Source: JAFGJQ01 sp052034525
Lineage (GTDB): Bacteria; Planctomycetota; Phycisphaerae; UBA1845
Assembly (NCBI GenBank): GCA_052034525.1
Contig: JBPOIK010000062.1
Span: 46,749 to 110,748 of the forward strand
Direction of reading: 5' to 3'
Length of the DNA: 64,000 bases
Below, piece after piece: positions 25,750 to 34,989 of this stretch (positions are counted from its first letter, which is position 1; each line of letters begins with the position of its first letter). The translations under genes were made by a program, and so were the position numbers. The notes beneath the pieces were generated by a model that saw nothing but the letters and a program-made list of their open reading frames with translations, did not search any database and had not been told where the DNA came from.

Positions 25750-27357
25750 ATGGCCTCCAAAGCGGACGTAATGGACAGGATTGTGGCGTTGTGCAAGCGC
25801 CGCGGCTTCATCTTCCAGTCGAGCGAGATTTACGGGGGAATCGGCGGGTTCTGGGACTATGGCCCGCTGGGGACGGAGTTGAAGCGCAACGTGAAGGATG
25901 CCTGGTGGAACGACATGGTGCGAAACCCACCGCCCGGCCCGGATGGTCGGGAGTACGACATGGTGGGCGTGGATTGCGCCATCATCATGAACCCGAAAGT
26001 GTGGGAAGCCTCGGGCCATGTCGGCGGCTTCAGCGATCCGATGCAGACGTGCCGGCAGTGCAAAAGGCACCTGCGCGCGGACCAGGTGTGGGAGCAATTG
26101 AAGGAGGCGGAGTGGGTCAAATCGCTTGCGGAAACCGGCGCGGCGGGACCGGACGCGGATCGAATCGGGGTCAACCCAACGGCGATGCTCGCCTGGGCGA
26201 AAGACCGCAAGCGCGGTCCGAGACTCGCCCCCGGACTGGCGCTCGTGCGGAATCCGGAGGCCACGTTGTCGTGGCTGGCGGAGCAAGTTCAGCAGGATCC
26301 GGACGAGCCCATCGAAATCGTCCGCCTGCTGCAGTATGTCGCGACCGGGCAACACGCCGTGGCCGGGCTGATGACGCCGTGCCCGCATTGCGGCGGCGAC
26401 CTCACCGAGCCCCGTGAGTTCAACCTGATGTTCGAAAGCCACGCGGGCGCGGTTCGTGACGACGCGGCGAAAGTGTATCTGCGGCCGGAAACGGCGCAGG
26501 GGATTTTCGTCAACTTCCGGAACGTGACGGATTCCACGCGGGTGAAGCTGCCGCTGGGCATCTGCCAGCAGGGCAAGAGCTTTCGAAACGAGATCAATCC
26601 GCGAAATTACACGTTCCGATCGCGCGAGTTCGAGCAGTATGAGATCGAGTTTTTCTGCCACCCGTCCGAGGCGCCGATGTGGTACGAGTTCTGGCGTGAC
26701 ACACGCCACCGCTGGTACGTCCGGCTGGGGTTGCGCAGCGAGAGGCTTCGATTGCGCGAGCACGACCCGCAGGAGCTTGCGCATTACGCGGCGAGCTGCG
26801 CGGACGTGGAGTACGATTTTCCCTTCGGCCTCAGCGAACTGGAGGGCATCGCCAACCGGACGGATTTCGACCTGAAGGCCCACATGGAGCACAGCGGCAA
26901 GGACCTGACGTGGTTTGACGACCAGCGGAAGGAGCGGTTCGTGCCGTATGTGATCGAGCCGTCGGGCGGCATCGATCGCAGCGTGCTGGCGTTCATCACG
27001 GAGGCGTACACGGTGGACGAGAACCGGGCGAGCCCGGAGTTCATGAAGTTTCACCCGCGGCTGGCGCCGATCAAGGCGGCGGTGTTCCCGCTGGTGGCCA
27101 AGGACGGATTGCCGGAAATCGCCGAGCCGATCGTCCGCGCGTTGCAGCAGCACTATCCGTGCCAGTACGACGCGAAGCAGTCGATCGGCAAGCGTTACGC
27201 CCGGATGGACGAGGCGGGCACGCCGTTCTGCTTCACCATTGACGGACAGACGAAAGAAGACGGCACGGTGACCGTCCGCAACCGGGACGACGCAAGCCAG
27301 GTCCGTATCGACAAGAGCCGCTGCCTGGAATACCTGCGGGACCAGCGTCCCCTCTGA
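25750..27357 (+). CDS. glyQS: Glycyl-tRNA synthetase, single-chain (GRS1/archaeal-bacterial alpha2 type)
   Basis: 535 residues. Class II motifs: GGIGGFWDYGPLG near the N terminus, motif 2 (FRNEINPRNYTFRSREFEQYE) and motif 3 (VIEPSGGIDR), then the C-terminal anticodon-binding domain ending with a Ser/Asp-rich core. It charges tRNA-Gly. The ATG at 25750 (MASKADV) is preceded by GGAGAAAG; an upstream in-frame start at 25711 is less likely. The order of domains matches the homodimeric type and not the tetrameric glyQ-glyS type of Escherichia coli. It is convergent with mgtE. Confidence 0.95.
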   Translation: MASKADVMDRIVALCKRRGFIFQSSEIYGGIGGFWDYGPLGTELKRNVKDAWWNDMVRNPPPGPDGREYDMVGVDCAIIMNPKVWEASGHVGGFSDPMQTCRQCKRHLRADQVWEQLKEAEWVKSLAETGAAGPDADRIGVNPTAMLAWAKDRKRGPRLAPGLALVRNPEATLSWLAEQVQQDPDEPIEIVRLLQYVATGQHAVAGLMTPCPHCGGDLTEPREFNLMFESHAGAVRDDAAKVYLRPETAQGIFVNFRNVTDSTRVKLPLGICQQGKSFRNEINPRNYTFRSREFEQYEIEFFCHPSEAPMWYEFWRDTRHRWYVRLGLRSERLRLREHDPQELAHYAASCADVEYDFPFGLSELEGIANRTDFDLKAHMEHSGKDLTWFDDQRKERFVPYVIEPSGGIDRSVLAFITEAYTVDENRASPEFMKFHPRLAPIKAAVFPLVAKDGLPEIAEPIVRALQQHYPCQYDAKQSIGKRYARMDEAGTPFCFTIDGQTKEDGTVTVRNRDDASQVRIDKSRCLEYLRDQRPL

Positions 27358-27390
27358 CAAGCCGCGGGTCCGTCGCGGGCGACGTCCGAT

Positions 27391-27429
27391 CGGGCGGCCG
27401 CGCGAACCGCTCCGCGCGCCGGCGGCCCG
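27391..27429. terminator. GC-rich hairpin between convergent glyQS and mgtE
   Basis: GGGCGGCCGCGCG and CGCGCG-GCC-GGCGGCCC pair imperfectly around a loop of about 8 nt, in the 76 nt between the two stops. It would serve both directions. No clean T tract on either side. Confidence 0.35.
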
Positions 27430-27433
27430 GCCG

Positions 27434-28819
27434 TTACGATCGCATGATGAACAGGGACAGCGACAGGAAGGTGGACACGCTGATCAGGTCATTGGCCGTC
27501 GTGACAATCGGGCCGGACGCGATGGCCGGATCGACGCGAATGGACCGGAAGAAAAAGGGCAGGATCAGGCCCAGCAGCGCCGCCACGAGAATCGCGGAGG
27601 TCATCCCCAGCCCGACGGCGAACGCGGTGCGGTTCGCACTGCATTCGACGTCGTATTGCAGCGCCGATTCCAGGAGCGGGACGCCGAACCGCGCGAGCAT
27701 CCAGGCCGCCAGTCCGCAGGCCGGCGCGATCAGCAATACGATCCGGCCCTGCCGCGCGAAGGCGTGACGGAACCGGGACGAGGCCAGCTCGCCGGTGGCC
27801 AGGCCGCGGACGATGATGGTGGAAATCTGGATGCCGCAGTTCCCGCTGATGGCCCCGATCATGGGTACGAAGACGATCAGGGCGTTATAGATCGGCGTCG
27901 CGAACCAGCCCTGGGCCAGGGACATGACGGTCGCGCTGATGCTCATGCTGAGCATACACGGCATCAGCCACGCCATCCGGATGCCGGCGGCTCGGATGAG
28001 GGAGGCCCGCTCGAACTCCGCGGCATCCAGACCGGCCATCCGGTAAATGTCTTCGTCCGCCTCCTCCTCCGCGACGTCCATGACGTCGTCGTGGGTGATC
28101 CGACCCAGGAGTCGACCTTCCGCGTCCACCACGGGGACGGCGGCCAGGTCGTACTTGGAAAAGATATGGACGACCTCTTCCTGATCGGCGGTGATGGGGA
28201 CGGTGACGGGGTTGCGCTCGCAGATGGCGCCCAGGGGAACAGACCCGTCGCACAGGACCAGTCGCCGAAGGGGAATGATGCCCACCAGCTTCTCGGCCTC
28301 ATCCACGACATAGACGAAGTGCAGGTCTTCGTTCGGAAAGCTGGTGCGGATCTCGCGGACGGCCTCGCGGACGGTGGCGCCGGTGTGGAGGGCCACCAGA
28401 TCCTTGGTCATGATGCCGCCGGCGGTGTCCTTGGGATACCCCAGCAGTTCCTCGATCTTGTCGGCGTGCTCGTCGGCGATGGTCTCGAGGACGTCCTCGC
28501 GCTTCTCCTCGGGCAGCTCGCCCAGCACGTCGGCCGCGTCGTCCGGCTCCATCTGGGCGACGAGCTCGGAGAGAGCCTCCGGGGCCATCTCCTCGACGAC
28601 CTCACCCCGCTCCGCTCCGTCGAGCAGTACGACGACCTCGGCTACCACTTCCGGCGGCAGGACGAAGATGAGCCTCGACCGCTGATCGTCATCGAGCAAC
28701 TCGTAGATTTCGGCCAAGTCCGCGGGACGGATGTCGGCCAGCACCGCCGAGAGCGCAGCGGGTTCGTTCGCCTGCAGAGCGGCTTCAACACGTTCGTACT
28801 TCGCCTCCGTGGTCGGCAC
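27434..28819 (-). CDS. mgtE: MgtE magnesium channel
   Basis: 461 residues, full MgtE layout: N domain (about 1-125, many Asp/Glu, with the PEALSELVAQMEPDDAADVLGEL repeat), two CBS domains (about 130-255), a connecting helix (DIYRMAGLDAAEFERAS) and five membrane helices (about 275-461). The gate region GNCGIQISTIIVRGLA and the late SGPIVTTANDL are the ion-path motifs (with the conserved TTANDLI near the ion site). It imports Mg2+ and closes when cytoplasmic Mg2+ is high. The GTG at 28819 follows GGAG; an upstream TTG at 28828 is too close to it. No magnesium riboswitch was recognised upstream. Confidence 0.93.
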   Translation of the reverse strand: MPTTEAKYERVEAALQANEPAALSAVLADIRPADLAEIYELLDDDQRSRLIFVLPPEVVAEVVVLLDGAERGEVVEEMAPEALSELVAQMEPDDAADVLGELPEEKREDVLETIADEHADKIEELLGYPKDTAGGIMTKDLVALHTGATVREAVREIRTSFPNEDLHFVYVVDEAEKLVGIIPLRRLVLCDGSVPLGAICERNPVTVPITADQEEVVHIFSKYDLAAVPVVDAEGRLLGRITHDDVMDVAEEEADEDIYRMAGLDAAEFERASLIRAAGIRMAWLMPCMLSMSISATVMSLAQGWFATPIYNALIVFVPMIGAISGNCGIQISTIIVRGLATGELASSRFRHAFARQGRIVLLIAPACGLAAWMLARFGVPLLESALQYDVECSANRTAFAVGLGMTSAILVAALLGLILPFFFRSIRVDPAIASGPIVTTANDLISVSTFLSLSLFIMRS

Positions 28820-29170
28820 GTGCGGCAACTCCGTGGGGACGCCCTTCCCGTCGACAGAGCCCGACCATTATGCAGCGGAAGGAACGGAACGCAATCGGAG
28901 AAAGAACGGGATTGGCCGACCGGAAAGACACGGAAACCACTCTCGAAGTCCGCCTCGCGAACCACGTACCCGGACCACCCGCCGTACCGCGGAGCGATCG
29001 CGGTGGGATCGGCGATGCTGTCGCCGGATGCCGCGCCGATCGGGAACGCCGTGCGGACGAAGGGTCCGGAGAGGCAGTGCCTCGATCCGCGGAACGACGG
29101 CCGATCGGCGCGTGCAGCGGTACCGAGGGCTGACCTGCCTTCCGTCCGCCGCGAACCCGTCACCCGACGC
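28820..29170. other. Gene-free gap between the DHS-like gene and mgtE
   Basis: No ORF with coding character. It must hold the mgtE promoter and the 3' end of the DHS-like transcript. I see no M-box-like structure, though one cannot be excluded without folding. Confidence 0.4.
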
Positions 29171-30280
29171 CTATTTCTGCGGTTTGGCGAGCGTCTTCAA
29201 TTTGTCCACGATCTCGGGCAGGCGCTTCAACAGCCGGCGCAGGGGCCGCGGCTTGCAGCGGGTCAGGACGTACTGCGCGATCAGCGGCAGCGTCAGCGAG
29301 GCGCACGAGTATACCACGACGTTGTTCTCTCGCGCGTCTTTCACCTTGCCCCAGCTCTTGGCCTCGCTGGGCGTGGCGCCGGACAGGCCGCCCCATTGAG
29401 GTGAATCCGTGGTCAACTGGAGGAAATAGTCGTGGCCTCCCTTGGTGGTGTCCTGCAGAAACTGTTCGAGGGCCGGCTGGGTCTGGAGGTAGAAATTCTT
29501 CGGAGAGCCGCCGCCGATCTCCACGACGCCGTTGCGCTCCGCGTCATAGACGATGGCGGTCGTCTGGATCACATCGAGGATCGGGTTCAGATGCACCGGC
29601 TTGCCGTAGAGATACGGGAGCATCAGATCCATGCCGATGGACGAATCACCCGGCGAGGACGTGAAGATCGGCACGTCGCACCGGGCGGCGGTCACCACGA
29701 ACGATTTTTCCGGCGCCGGCGCGATCCGGGCCACCTCGTCGCCCAGGGCCTTGTGCAGGGCGGCCGTCGAGAAGGGTTTGGACATATCGAAGCCCTTCAG
29801 GGCTTCGAGAATGACGCGGTCCGTCTTGACCAGGGTGTTCTTGTCCTCGAGGAAAACATCATAAATGCGGGAGACGCCGTCTTCCGCAAGTTCGTTGTCA
29901 TCCACGTCAAACCAGCCCTGCGTGAGCGGGCAGTTGTACGGCCGGTGCAGGTCGTGATACAGGTTGGCGCCCGTCGCGATGACAAAATCCACGAACCCGG
30001 CCTCCACAAGGCTGCTGAAGATGCCGCTCATGCCGATCGGCGTCATGGCGCCGGCTACGGTCATGCAGATCGTGGCGCCGTCCTCGATCATTCGGCGGAA
30101 GAGCTGTGCGCCCTCGGCCAGCCTTCGGGCGTTGTAACCGCTGGCGCCGTAGACGTTGTCGATCAGATCGGCCACCTGCTCGTTGCCGCGCAGTTTCAGA
30201 GGCTCGATGGATCGACCGGACATCCATTTTCGGGCGTCGGCGGGGTCTCTGGTGCTCTTGAGATACGGGTGGTTCAGCAT
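29171..30280 (-). CDS. Deoxyhypusine-synthase-like protein (SpeY-type)
   Basis: 369 residues, the DHS fold. The NAD-binding signature is seen around TGANLYHD, VFTSSPGDSSIG and IGGGSPKNF. The catalytic Lys of deoxyhypusine synthase lies in SWGK; here SWGKV keeps it at K312. Bacteria lack eIF5A, so such enzymes are thought to act on small molecules: homospermidine synthase and SpeY-like relatives make homospermidine or related polyamines with NAD as cofactor. Substrate here is unknown. The ATG at 30280 has AAGGAGG. It lies 175 nt from a stand-alone aspartokinase-like gene, on the same strand. Confidence 0.85.
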   Translation of the reverse strand: MLNHPYLKSTRDPADARKWMSGRSIEPLKLRGNEQVADLIDNVYGASGYNARRLAEGAQLFRRMIEDGATICMTVAGAMTPIGMSGIFSSLVEAGFVDFVIATGANLYHDLHRPYNCPLTQGWFDVDDNELAEDGVSRIYDVFLEDKNTLVKTDRVILEALKGFDMSKPFSTAALHKALGDEVARIAPAPEKSFVVTAARCDVPIFTSSPGDSSIGMDLMLPYLYGKPVHLNPILDVIQTTAIVYDAERNGVVEIGGGSPKNFYLQTQPALEQFLQDTTKGGHDYFLQLTTDSPQWGGLSGATPSEAKSWGKVKDARENNVVVYSCASLTLPLIAQYVLTRCKPRPLRRLLKRLPEIVDKLKTLAKPQK

Positions 30281-30455
30281 TGAGCGCCTCCTTTCCGGTG
30301 ATTGGCCGAATTTTCCCTCCCGGCATGAGTGCGAAATTACCAGTGTACGCGAAATGAATCGGCCCGACAAGCAGAGCGGAATGCGACGCGGCGGAAGCGG
30401 ACAGAGAGCCGCGGACGCATGGAAACGCAATCCGCGGTTCGAGATCGGGGCGGGT

Positions 30456-31298
30456 TCAGGCGACGGCGACAGACGGCGCCGGCGCGCGAGCCGCGGTTTC
30501 GGCCCCCACAAGCAGCGTCTGGCGATCGTCGTCGTTCAGGCTGCGCACAACGACGGGCGTGCCGCAGCGGGCGGCGGCCTCGATGGCCCGGATCTGGACC
30601 AGATCGCAGCCGTCGCGGGCCATGGCCAGCGCCTCGGCATACGTGATGTGGGCCAGCGGCGCCGCATCGGCGAAGCGATTGGGGTCTTTGTCGAAATAGC
30701 CGGGCACATCCTTGATCAGTTCGCAGCGGACGGCCCCCAGGCCGGCGGCCAGCAACACGGCCGTCAGGTCCGAGCCCCCGCGGCCGAGAGACACAATTCT
30801 GTTGCCCGGCCCGCAGGCCAGGAATCCCGGGACCACCGCGACTTGAACGCCTGCGATCCGCTGCCGCAGTAACGAGCCCTCCACGACTACGTGCTCCGCC
30901 GCTTCGTCCGGGCGCGGGGCGCGCAGGCCGCACTCGTGCACGCTCAGCCCCACGGCCGATACTCCCACCGCGTGCAGGCACAATGTCAGCATGGCCACCG
31001 ACTGCACTTCACCGGTGGACCAGAGCAGGTCCAGCGTGGCGGAGTCCGGGGCGGGGCAGAGTTCCCGCGCCAGTTCCTGCAATCGGTCCGTCACCCCGAA
31101 CTCCGCCGACACCACGACGATCAGCTTCTCGCGGGGCGCCGCGTCCAGGTGCCTCTTCAAATAAGCGGCGCAGCGCGTGTAAGCGCTGCGATCGGTGAAA
31201 ACTGAACCCCCGATCTTGATCACGACGACGGGCAAGTCCCGGCAATCCGCGCTGCGGCGGATTGTGTCCGAGGTCTTCTGATGACACGGCCATTCCAC
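30456..31298 (-). CDS. Stand-alone aspartokinase-like amino acid kinase
   Basis: 280 residues of the amino acid kinase family only. KIGGSVF opens the domain (aspartokinase KFGGT/S variant), then VVSAEFGVTDRLQEL, GRGGSDLTAVLLAAGLGA, DVPGYFDKDPNRF and VQIRAIEAAARCG closely follow aspartokinase. Both C-terminal ACT regulatory domains are absent, so it should be free of lysine/threonine feedback, or act on another substrate. The GTG at 31298 follows GGAGG; earlier in-frame codons read as noncoding. It is the gene immediately upstream of the deoxyhypusine-synthase-like gene. Confidence 0.8.
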   Translation of the reverse strand: MEWPCHQKTSDTIRRSADCRDLPVVVIKIGGSVFTDRSAYTRCAAYLKRHLDAAPREKLIVVVSAEFGVTDRLQELARELCPAPDSATLDLLWSTGEVQSVAMLTLCLHAVGVSAVGLSVHECGLRAPRPDEAAEHVVVEGSLLRQRIAGVQVAVVPGFLACGPGNRIVSLGRGGSDLTAVLLAAGLGAVRCELIKDVPGYFDKDPNRFADAAPLAHITYAEALAMARDGCDLVQIRAIEAAARCGTPVVVRSLNDDDRQTLLVGAETAARAPAPSVAVA

Positions 31299-31792
31299 GA
31301 CACACACCTCCGCCCATGCTGGGGCATTCGTTCCGACCCACGCGGGGACGTGCCCGGGTTCCTCGAACCGGCGGCGGAGCGAACCGCGCCGCCGGAGAAG
31401 AAATCGACCGGGCGAAACCGTCTCGTGAGTCCGGCGCGAGGGCGCAACGGCTATCGGACGTTGAGACCCGTCGCAACGCAATTTCGGGGGATAACTGCCT
31501 CTGACGCGGGTTTCGCCGGGGCGGCGAGGCGCTCAGCAAGTCAATTTATCTCTCCCGATCGTTCGGGCAGGAATGAGCACCTTTGTCCGGGGGGACCAGG
31601 TTGCTGTGGCGTCATCGGGCCTGTTCCCTCGGCCACTCTGGATAAACCGACCGCCTTCCAGGCAGTCCGAAATCATACTACCTTCCTTCCATCGGCGAAG
31701 TCAAGCTTCGAGCCGATGGCCGGCACGCACAAGAGGCGCGTTCGCGATGCGGGCCGCCGGACACACGCGCGGAGCGTCTCGAGCCGCGCGTT
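31299..31792. other. Gene-free gap between the kinase and the TlpA-like gene
   Basis: 494 nt with no convincing ORF. It contains an imperfect inverted repeat at 31690-31718 (CATCGGC and GCCGATG outer arms), 75 nt past the TlpA-like stop, possibly its transcript end. Confidence 0.4.
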
Positions 31793-32365
31793 CTACTCTT
31801 GGGGTCTCGTTTGCGAGCGCCCGCGGTTTCGCGGAGGCGGCGGGTTCACCAGCCGGTGGATGCGTTCCTGCGTTTTCGGGTGGTCGACCGGGGTGTATCC
31901 CGTGGTCACGTCTTCAATCCGGCCGCTCCGGCCGATCCAGACATGCGTGGGGACGCTGTTGATGTGATAAAGGTTCCTGGCCACGGCGCCGCCGTTGAGC
32001 AGAATGGGGTAGCTCAGCGATTTTTCGCGAGCGAACACGCGCAGGGCGCTCGGGCTTTCGTCCCACGCATTGACGGCCAGTACGACCAGGCCTTCCTCCG
32101 CGTGCCGCGCATACAGGCGTTGCAGCTCCGGAGCCTCCGCCCGACAGAATCGGCACCCCTGCGCCCAGAACGTCAGCAGGATGGGACGCGCGGCAAAGTC
32201 GGCGAGCGAGACGCGATTGCCGTCGAGTTGTTCCAGCGTGAAATCCGGCGCTTCGAGCCCGACCAGAAGCGAGGATTTCGCCGCGGGCGGCGGAGCAAAA
32301 CAGCCCGCCACGAGAGTCCCCGCCGCCAGAAGCGCGATTGCCGGCAGTCCCTGGAGGTGTCTCAT
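31793..32365 (-). CDS. TlpA-like thiol-disulfide lipoprotein
   Basis: 190 residues: signal peptide with lipobox LVAGC (C22), then a thioredoxin fold with WAQGCRFC (C71, C74), a CxxC redox pair, and the later cis-Pro region NSVPTHVWI. It would act outside the cytoplasm, anchored in the membrane, reducing disulfides, for example for c-type cytochrome maturation or another client. The ATG at 32365 follows GGAG with a 7-nt gap. It lies just downstream of maf on the same strand (57 nt). Confidence 0.88.
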   Translation of the reverse strand: MRHLQGLPAIALLAAGTLVAGCFAPPPAAKSSLLVGLEAPDFTLEQLDGNRVSLADFAARPILLTFWAQGCRFCRAEAPELQRLYARHAEEGLVVLAVNAWDESPSALRVFAREKSLSYPILLNGGAVARNLYHINSVPTHVWIGRSGRIEDVTTGYTPVDHPKTQERIHRLVNPPPPRNRGRSQTRPQE

Positions 32366-32422
32366 CTCAAATCTCCGCTCGCCCGGCGCGGAAGGCCGGT
32401 GCGTACAGCTCGTTCTGGGTGT

Positions 32423-33058
32423 CTATCGACCGTTTGCGGGTCCGTCCTTGGATGCCGGCGTCGGGGCCGGCGCGTACAGGGCGGCGATGGAGTCTTCCAG
32501 GAGTTCCAGAGGCAGCCCCACCACGTTGGAATAGCTCCCCTCCAGGCGAGTAAGGAAGGCGTCGGCCCGATCCTGGATTCCGTAGGCCCCCGCCTTTCCG
32601 CGCCAGGCCTGCGAACGGATGTAGGCGTCCAGCTCGCCGGGTTCAAAACGCCGCAGGGTTACCGAGCTCCGATCATGCGTGATGATCCGCCGGCCGCTGG
32701 CACAATCCAGCAGGGTCAGGCCGGTGATCACCTGGTGCGTCGTGCCGGCCAGCGACGCGAGAATGCGCCGCGCGTCGTCCGCGTCGGCAGGTTTGCCGAA
32801 CACCCGGTCATGCAGAACGACAATCGTGTCGGCCGCAAGGACCAGCGCGGCGTTCCGGTCTCGCGCGACGGCCGCCGCCTTGAAATAACTCAGCGCTTCG
32901 GCCTGCTGAGCAGGAGTGACATCCGGCTGGACGCCGGCCGGCTCATCCACACGGGGCGGCACGACCTCGAAGACGTAACCGGCCGCGCGCAGCAGAGCCG
33001 CTCGACGCGGGCTGCTCGATGCCAGGACCAGCCGGATGCCGGGCGGAAGCGGCTTCAT
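32423..33058 (-). CDS. maf: Maf-family nucleotide pyrophosphatase
   Basis: 211 residues. Maf motifs: LASSSPRRAALL at the start (the substrate and metal loop), VLAADTIVVL with the catalytic Asp, and GSYSNVVGLPLELL near the end. Maf/YhdE enzymes hydrolyse dTTP, UTP or modified pyrimidine nucleotides to NMP and PPi. The extra C-terminal 15 residues are Pro/Ala-rich. The ATG at 33058 is the family start. It lies 79 nt from the DUF2062 gene upstream on the same strand. Confidence 0.9.
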   Translation of the reverse strand: MKPLPPGIRLVLASSSPRRAALLRAAGYVFEVVPPRVDEPAGVQPDVTPAQQAEALSYFKAAAVARDRNAALVLAADTIVVLHDRVFGKPADADDARRILASLAGTTHQVITGLTLLDCASGRRIITHDRSSVTLRRFEPGELDAYIRSQAWRGKAGAYGIQDRADAFLTRLEGSYSNVVGLPLELLEDSIAALYAPAPTPASKDGPANGR

Positions 33059-33137
33059 GGGGGTCCGCCTTGGGCCGCCCGCCTGCCTTCCGCCCGTCGC
33101 ATGGCGTTTTCTCTGTGTCGCAGACTTTTTGTTGCCA

Positions 33138-33752
33138 TCATGCTCGATCGGTGCGCACCCGCCTGCGTCGGGCCCGTCCGGTGGGAAGCGTGTGGATTGT
33201 CGGTCGAACGAGTTTTTTCCGCAGTTTGCGGGCCGCGCGGCGCCTGCGGTAGACGATGATCATGCGACGGGACACGAAATACCCCGTGCCAGCGCTGATG
33301 GCGCCGACAAGCAGGCATCCAACCCAGAGTTCCACGCTGAGGCTGAGAATGACACCCGCCAGATACCGCCAGAACGCCGACTCATGCAGATGGGCCAGCA
33401 CGCCGAATCCGGAATACTCCGGCGGGACACCCAGGATGTTCTCAAACTGGCCGGGGTCGCCGGCAAAACGGCCCGTCAGGATCCACCGGCCCAGCCACCA
33501 GCATACACCATAGATCGGCAGGGCCGTCACCGGATTGGTGATCCACACGATCGGAATGGCCACGGTCTTGTTCGCCCGGACCAGGGCGGCCAGCGCCAGT
33601 GCAATCAACATCTGGAAGCCCATGAGCGGGGTGAAGGCGACGAACAGCCCGACCGCCACGCCCAGCGCGATCCGATGCGGCGTGTCATCCGCGTGAAGGA
33701 TACGCCTGTAGATGAAATTTCGCCACCGGCGACGAAGATCGGACAACTTCAA
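33138..33752 (-). CDS. DUF2062 membrane protein
   Basis: 204 residues. DUF2062 hallmarks: the HADDTPHRIALGVAVGLFVAFTPLMGFQ segment, AIPIVWITNPVTALPIY and the late Arg-rich tail. Three to four membrane helices. The family is often fused to or located next to glycosyltransferases, and a GT9 gene lies immediately upstream. Function unknown. The start is TTG at 33752 or TTG at 33746, both near AAGGTGG; no ATG fits. Confidence 0.8.
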   Translation of the reverse strand: MKLSDLRRRWRNFIYRRILHADDTPHRIALGVAVGLFVAFTPLMGFQMLIALALAALVRANKTVAIPIVWITNPVTALPIYGVCWWLGRWILTGRFAGDPGQFENILGVPPEYSGFGVLAHLHESAFWRYLAGVILSLSVELWVGCLLVGAISAGTGYFVSRRMIIVYRRRRAARKLRKKLVRPTIHTLPTGRARRRRVRTDRA

Positions 33753-33872
33753 GCCACCTTACCGACAAGAGTCACCAACCCGGAGCAAGATTCATCAGTC
33801 TACTGCGGAGTCTCGCTGTCGTCTGCGCCGCTCCCGCGAATGTCGGTCAACCGCGTGGAAGTCTGCACGGAC

Positions 33873-34988
33873 TCAGGAGGATCCGCCTTCCGAAAGACAC
33901 TCCGGCCGCGTGTTCGCCCGCCCCATCTGCGCGACCACCGCATCCACTACGGTGCTCACCTCCACCTGGTGCATGCACTCGTGCCCGAACTGGCAATGAC
34001 TCAAAGAACGCAGATAACACGGCGAACAGGGCAGATCGGCCTGGATCAGCCGGGCGCCCGACCCATAGGGGCCCGTCCGGCGGGCGTTCGTCGGCCCCAG
34101 GATGCAGACCGTCGGTCGCCCCAGGGCGGCCGCCACGTGAGCGGGAGCCGAATCCTGGCAGAGGACGACGGCGGCGTGTTCCAGAATCGCGACTAGCTCA
34201 CGCAAGCCCGTCCCGCCGCCCAGCGAAACAGGCCTAAGACTATTGTCAGCAGTCACTTGTGATGCAATTGTGGAGCAGAGATCGGCTTCATCCGGGGCGC
34301 CAAGCAACACGCAGCGCACGCCGTACTCCACAGTCAATCGGCTCAACGCGGATGCGTAACGCTCTGGAAGCCAGCGCTTTGTGTCCCATCGGGCACCCGG
34401 AAGCACGGCCACAAAAGGACGGTCCGGGTGGATTCCCGCGCCGCGCAGCAGATCGCGGGCCTGGCGTCGTTCGGCCTCGGTGACGGCCAAGTCAAATCGG
34501 ATCGGCACATCGGCGAAACCCAGCAGGCCGGAGACGGCGTAGTTCCTGTCCACCGCGTGAACATCGGGGTCAGACACGGGAATCTCGCGGGTGTAGAAGA
34601 GCCAGGCGAACTCACGGGCTCTGCGAAAGCCGATCCGCACGGGAGCGCCGGACGCGAACGTGAGGAATCCGCTTCGAAAAAGTCCTTGCAGGTCGATGGC
34701 CAGGTCGAACCGACGGGCCCGCAGGTCGGCTACGAACCCGGCGAACTCACGGCTGATCCGCAGGCTTCGGGAGATGCGGCCGTACCGACGCCGATCGAAC
34801 TCGATCACCTCCGAAATCTCCGGATGGTGACGAATGAGCGGTGCGCAGGCCGTCGAGATCAACCACGCAATATGGGCGTCGGGAAACCGCATGCGCAGGC
34901 CATGGAGCACCGGCAGCGCATGGATCACATCCCCCAGCGAGCTGGGTTTGATGAGCAGGATCCGCCGATATTCGGGTGTCTCGGTCAT
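33873..34988 (-). CDS. GT9 family heptosyltransferase-like glycosyltransferase
   Basis: 371 residues. The GT9 pattern is seen in ILLIKPSSLGDVIHALPVL at the N terminus (nucleotide-sugar and acceptor loop) and VLCQDSAPAHVAAALGRPTVCILGPTN near the C terminus, as in WaaC/WaaF-type ADP-heptose transferases. It would extend an LPS-like core in the inner leaflet. The ATG at 34988 is 1 nt from the bpt stop (TGA at 34992-34990), so the two are tightly coupled. The terminal 20 residues are low complexity. Confidence 0.88.
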   Translation of the reverse strand: MTETPEYRRILLIKPSSLGDVIHALPVLHGLRMRFPDAHIAWLISTACAPLIRHHPEISEVIEFDRRRYGRISRSLRISREFAGFVADLRARRFDLAIDLQGLFRSGFLTFASGAPVRIGFRRAREFAWLFYTREIPVSDPDVHAVDRNYAVSGLLGFADVPIRFDLAVTEAERRQARDLLRGAGIHPDRPFVAVLPGARWDTKRWLPERYASALSRLTVEYGVRCVLLGAPDEADLCSTIASQVTADNSLRPVSLGGGTGLRELVAILEHAAVVLCQDSAPAHVAAALGRPTVCILGPTNARRTGPYGSGARLIQADLPCSPCYLRSLSHCQFGHECMHQVEVSTVVDAVVAQMGRANTRPECLSEGGSS

Positions 34989-34989
34989 T

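Noticed and set aside
25714..27360. 548-codon frame antisense to glyQS
   Set aside because: glyQS is full length with class II synthetase motifs; the antisense is a codon-bias artefact.
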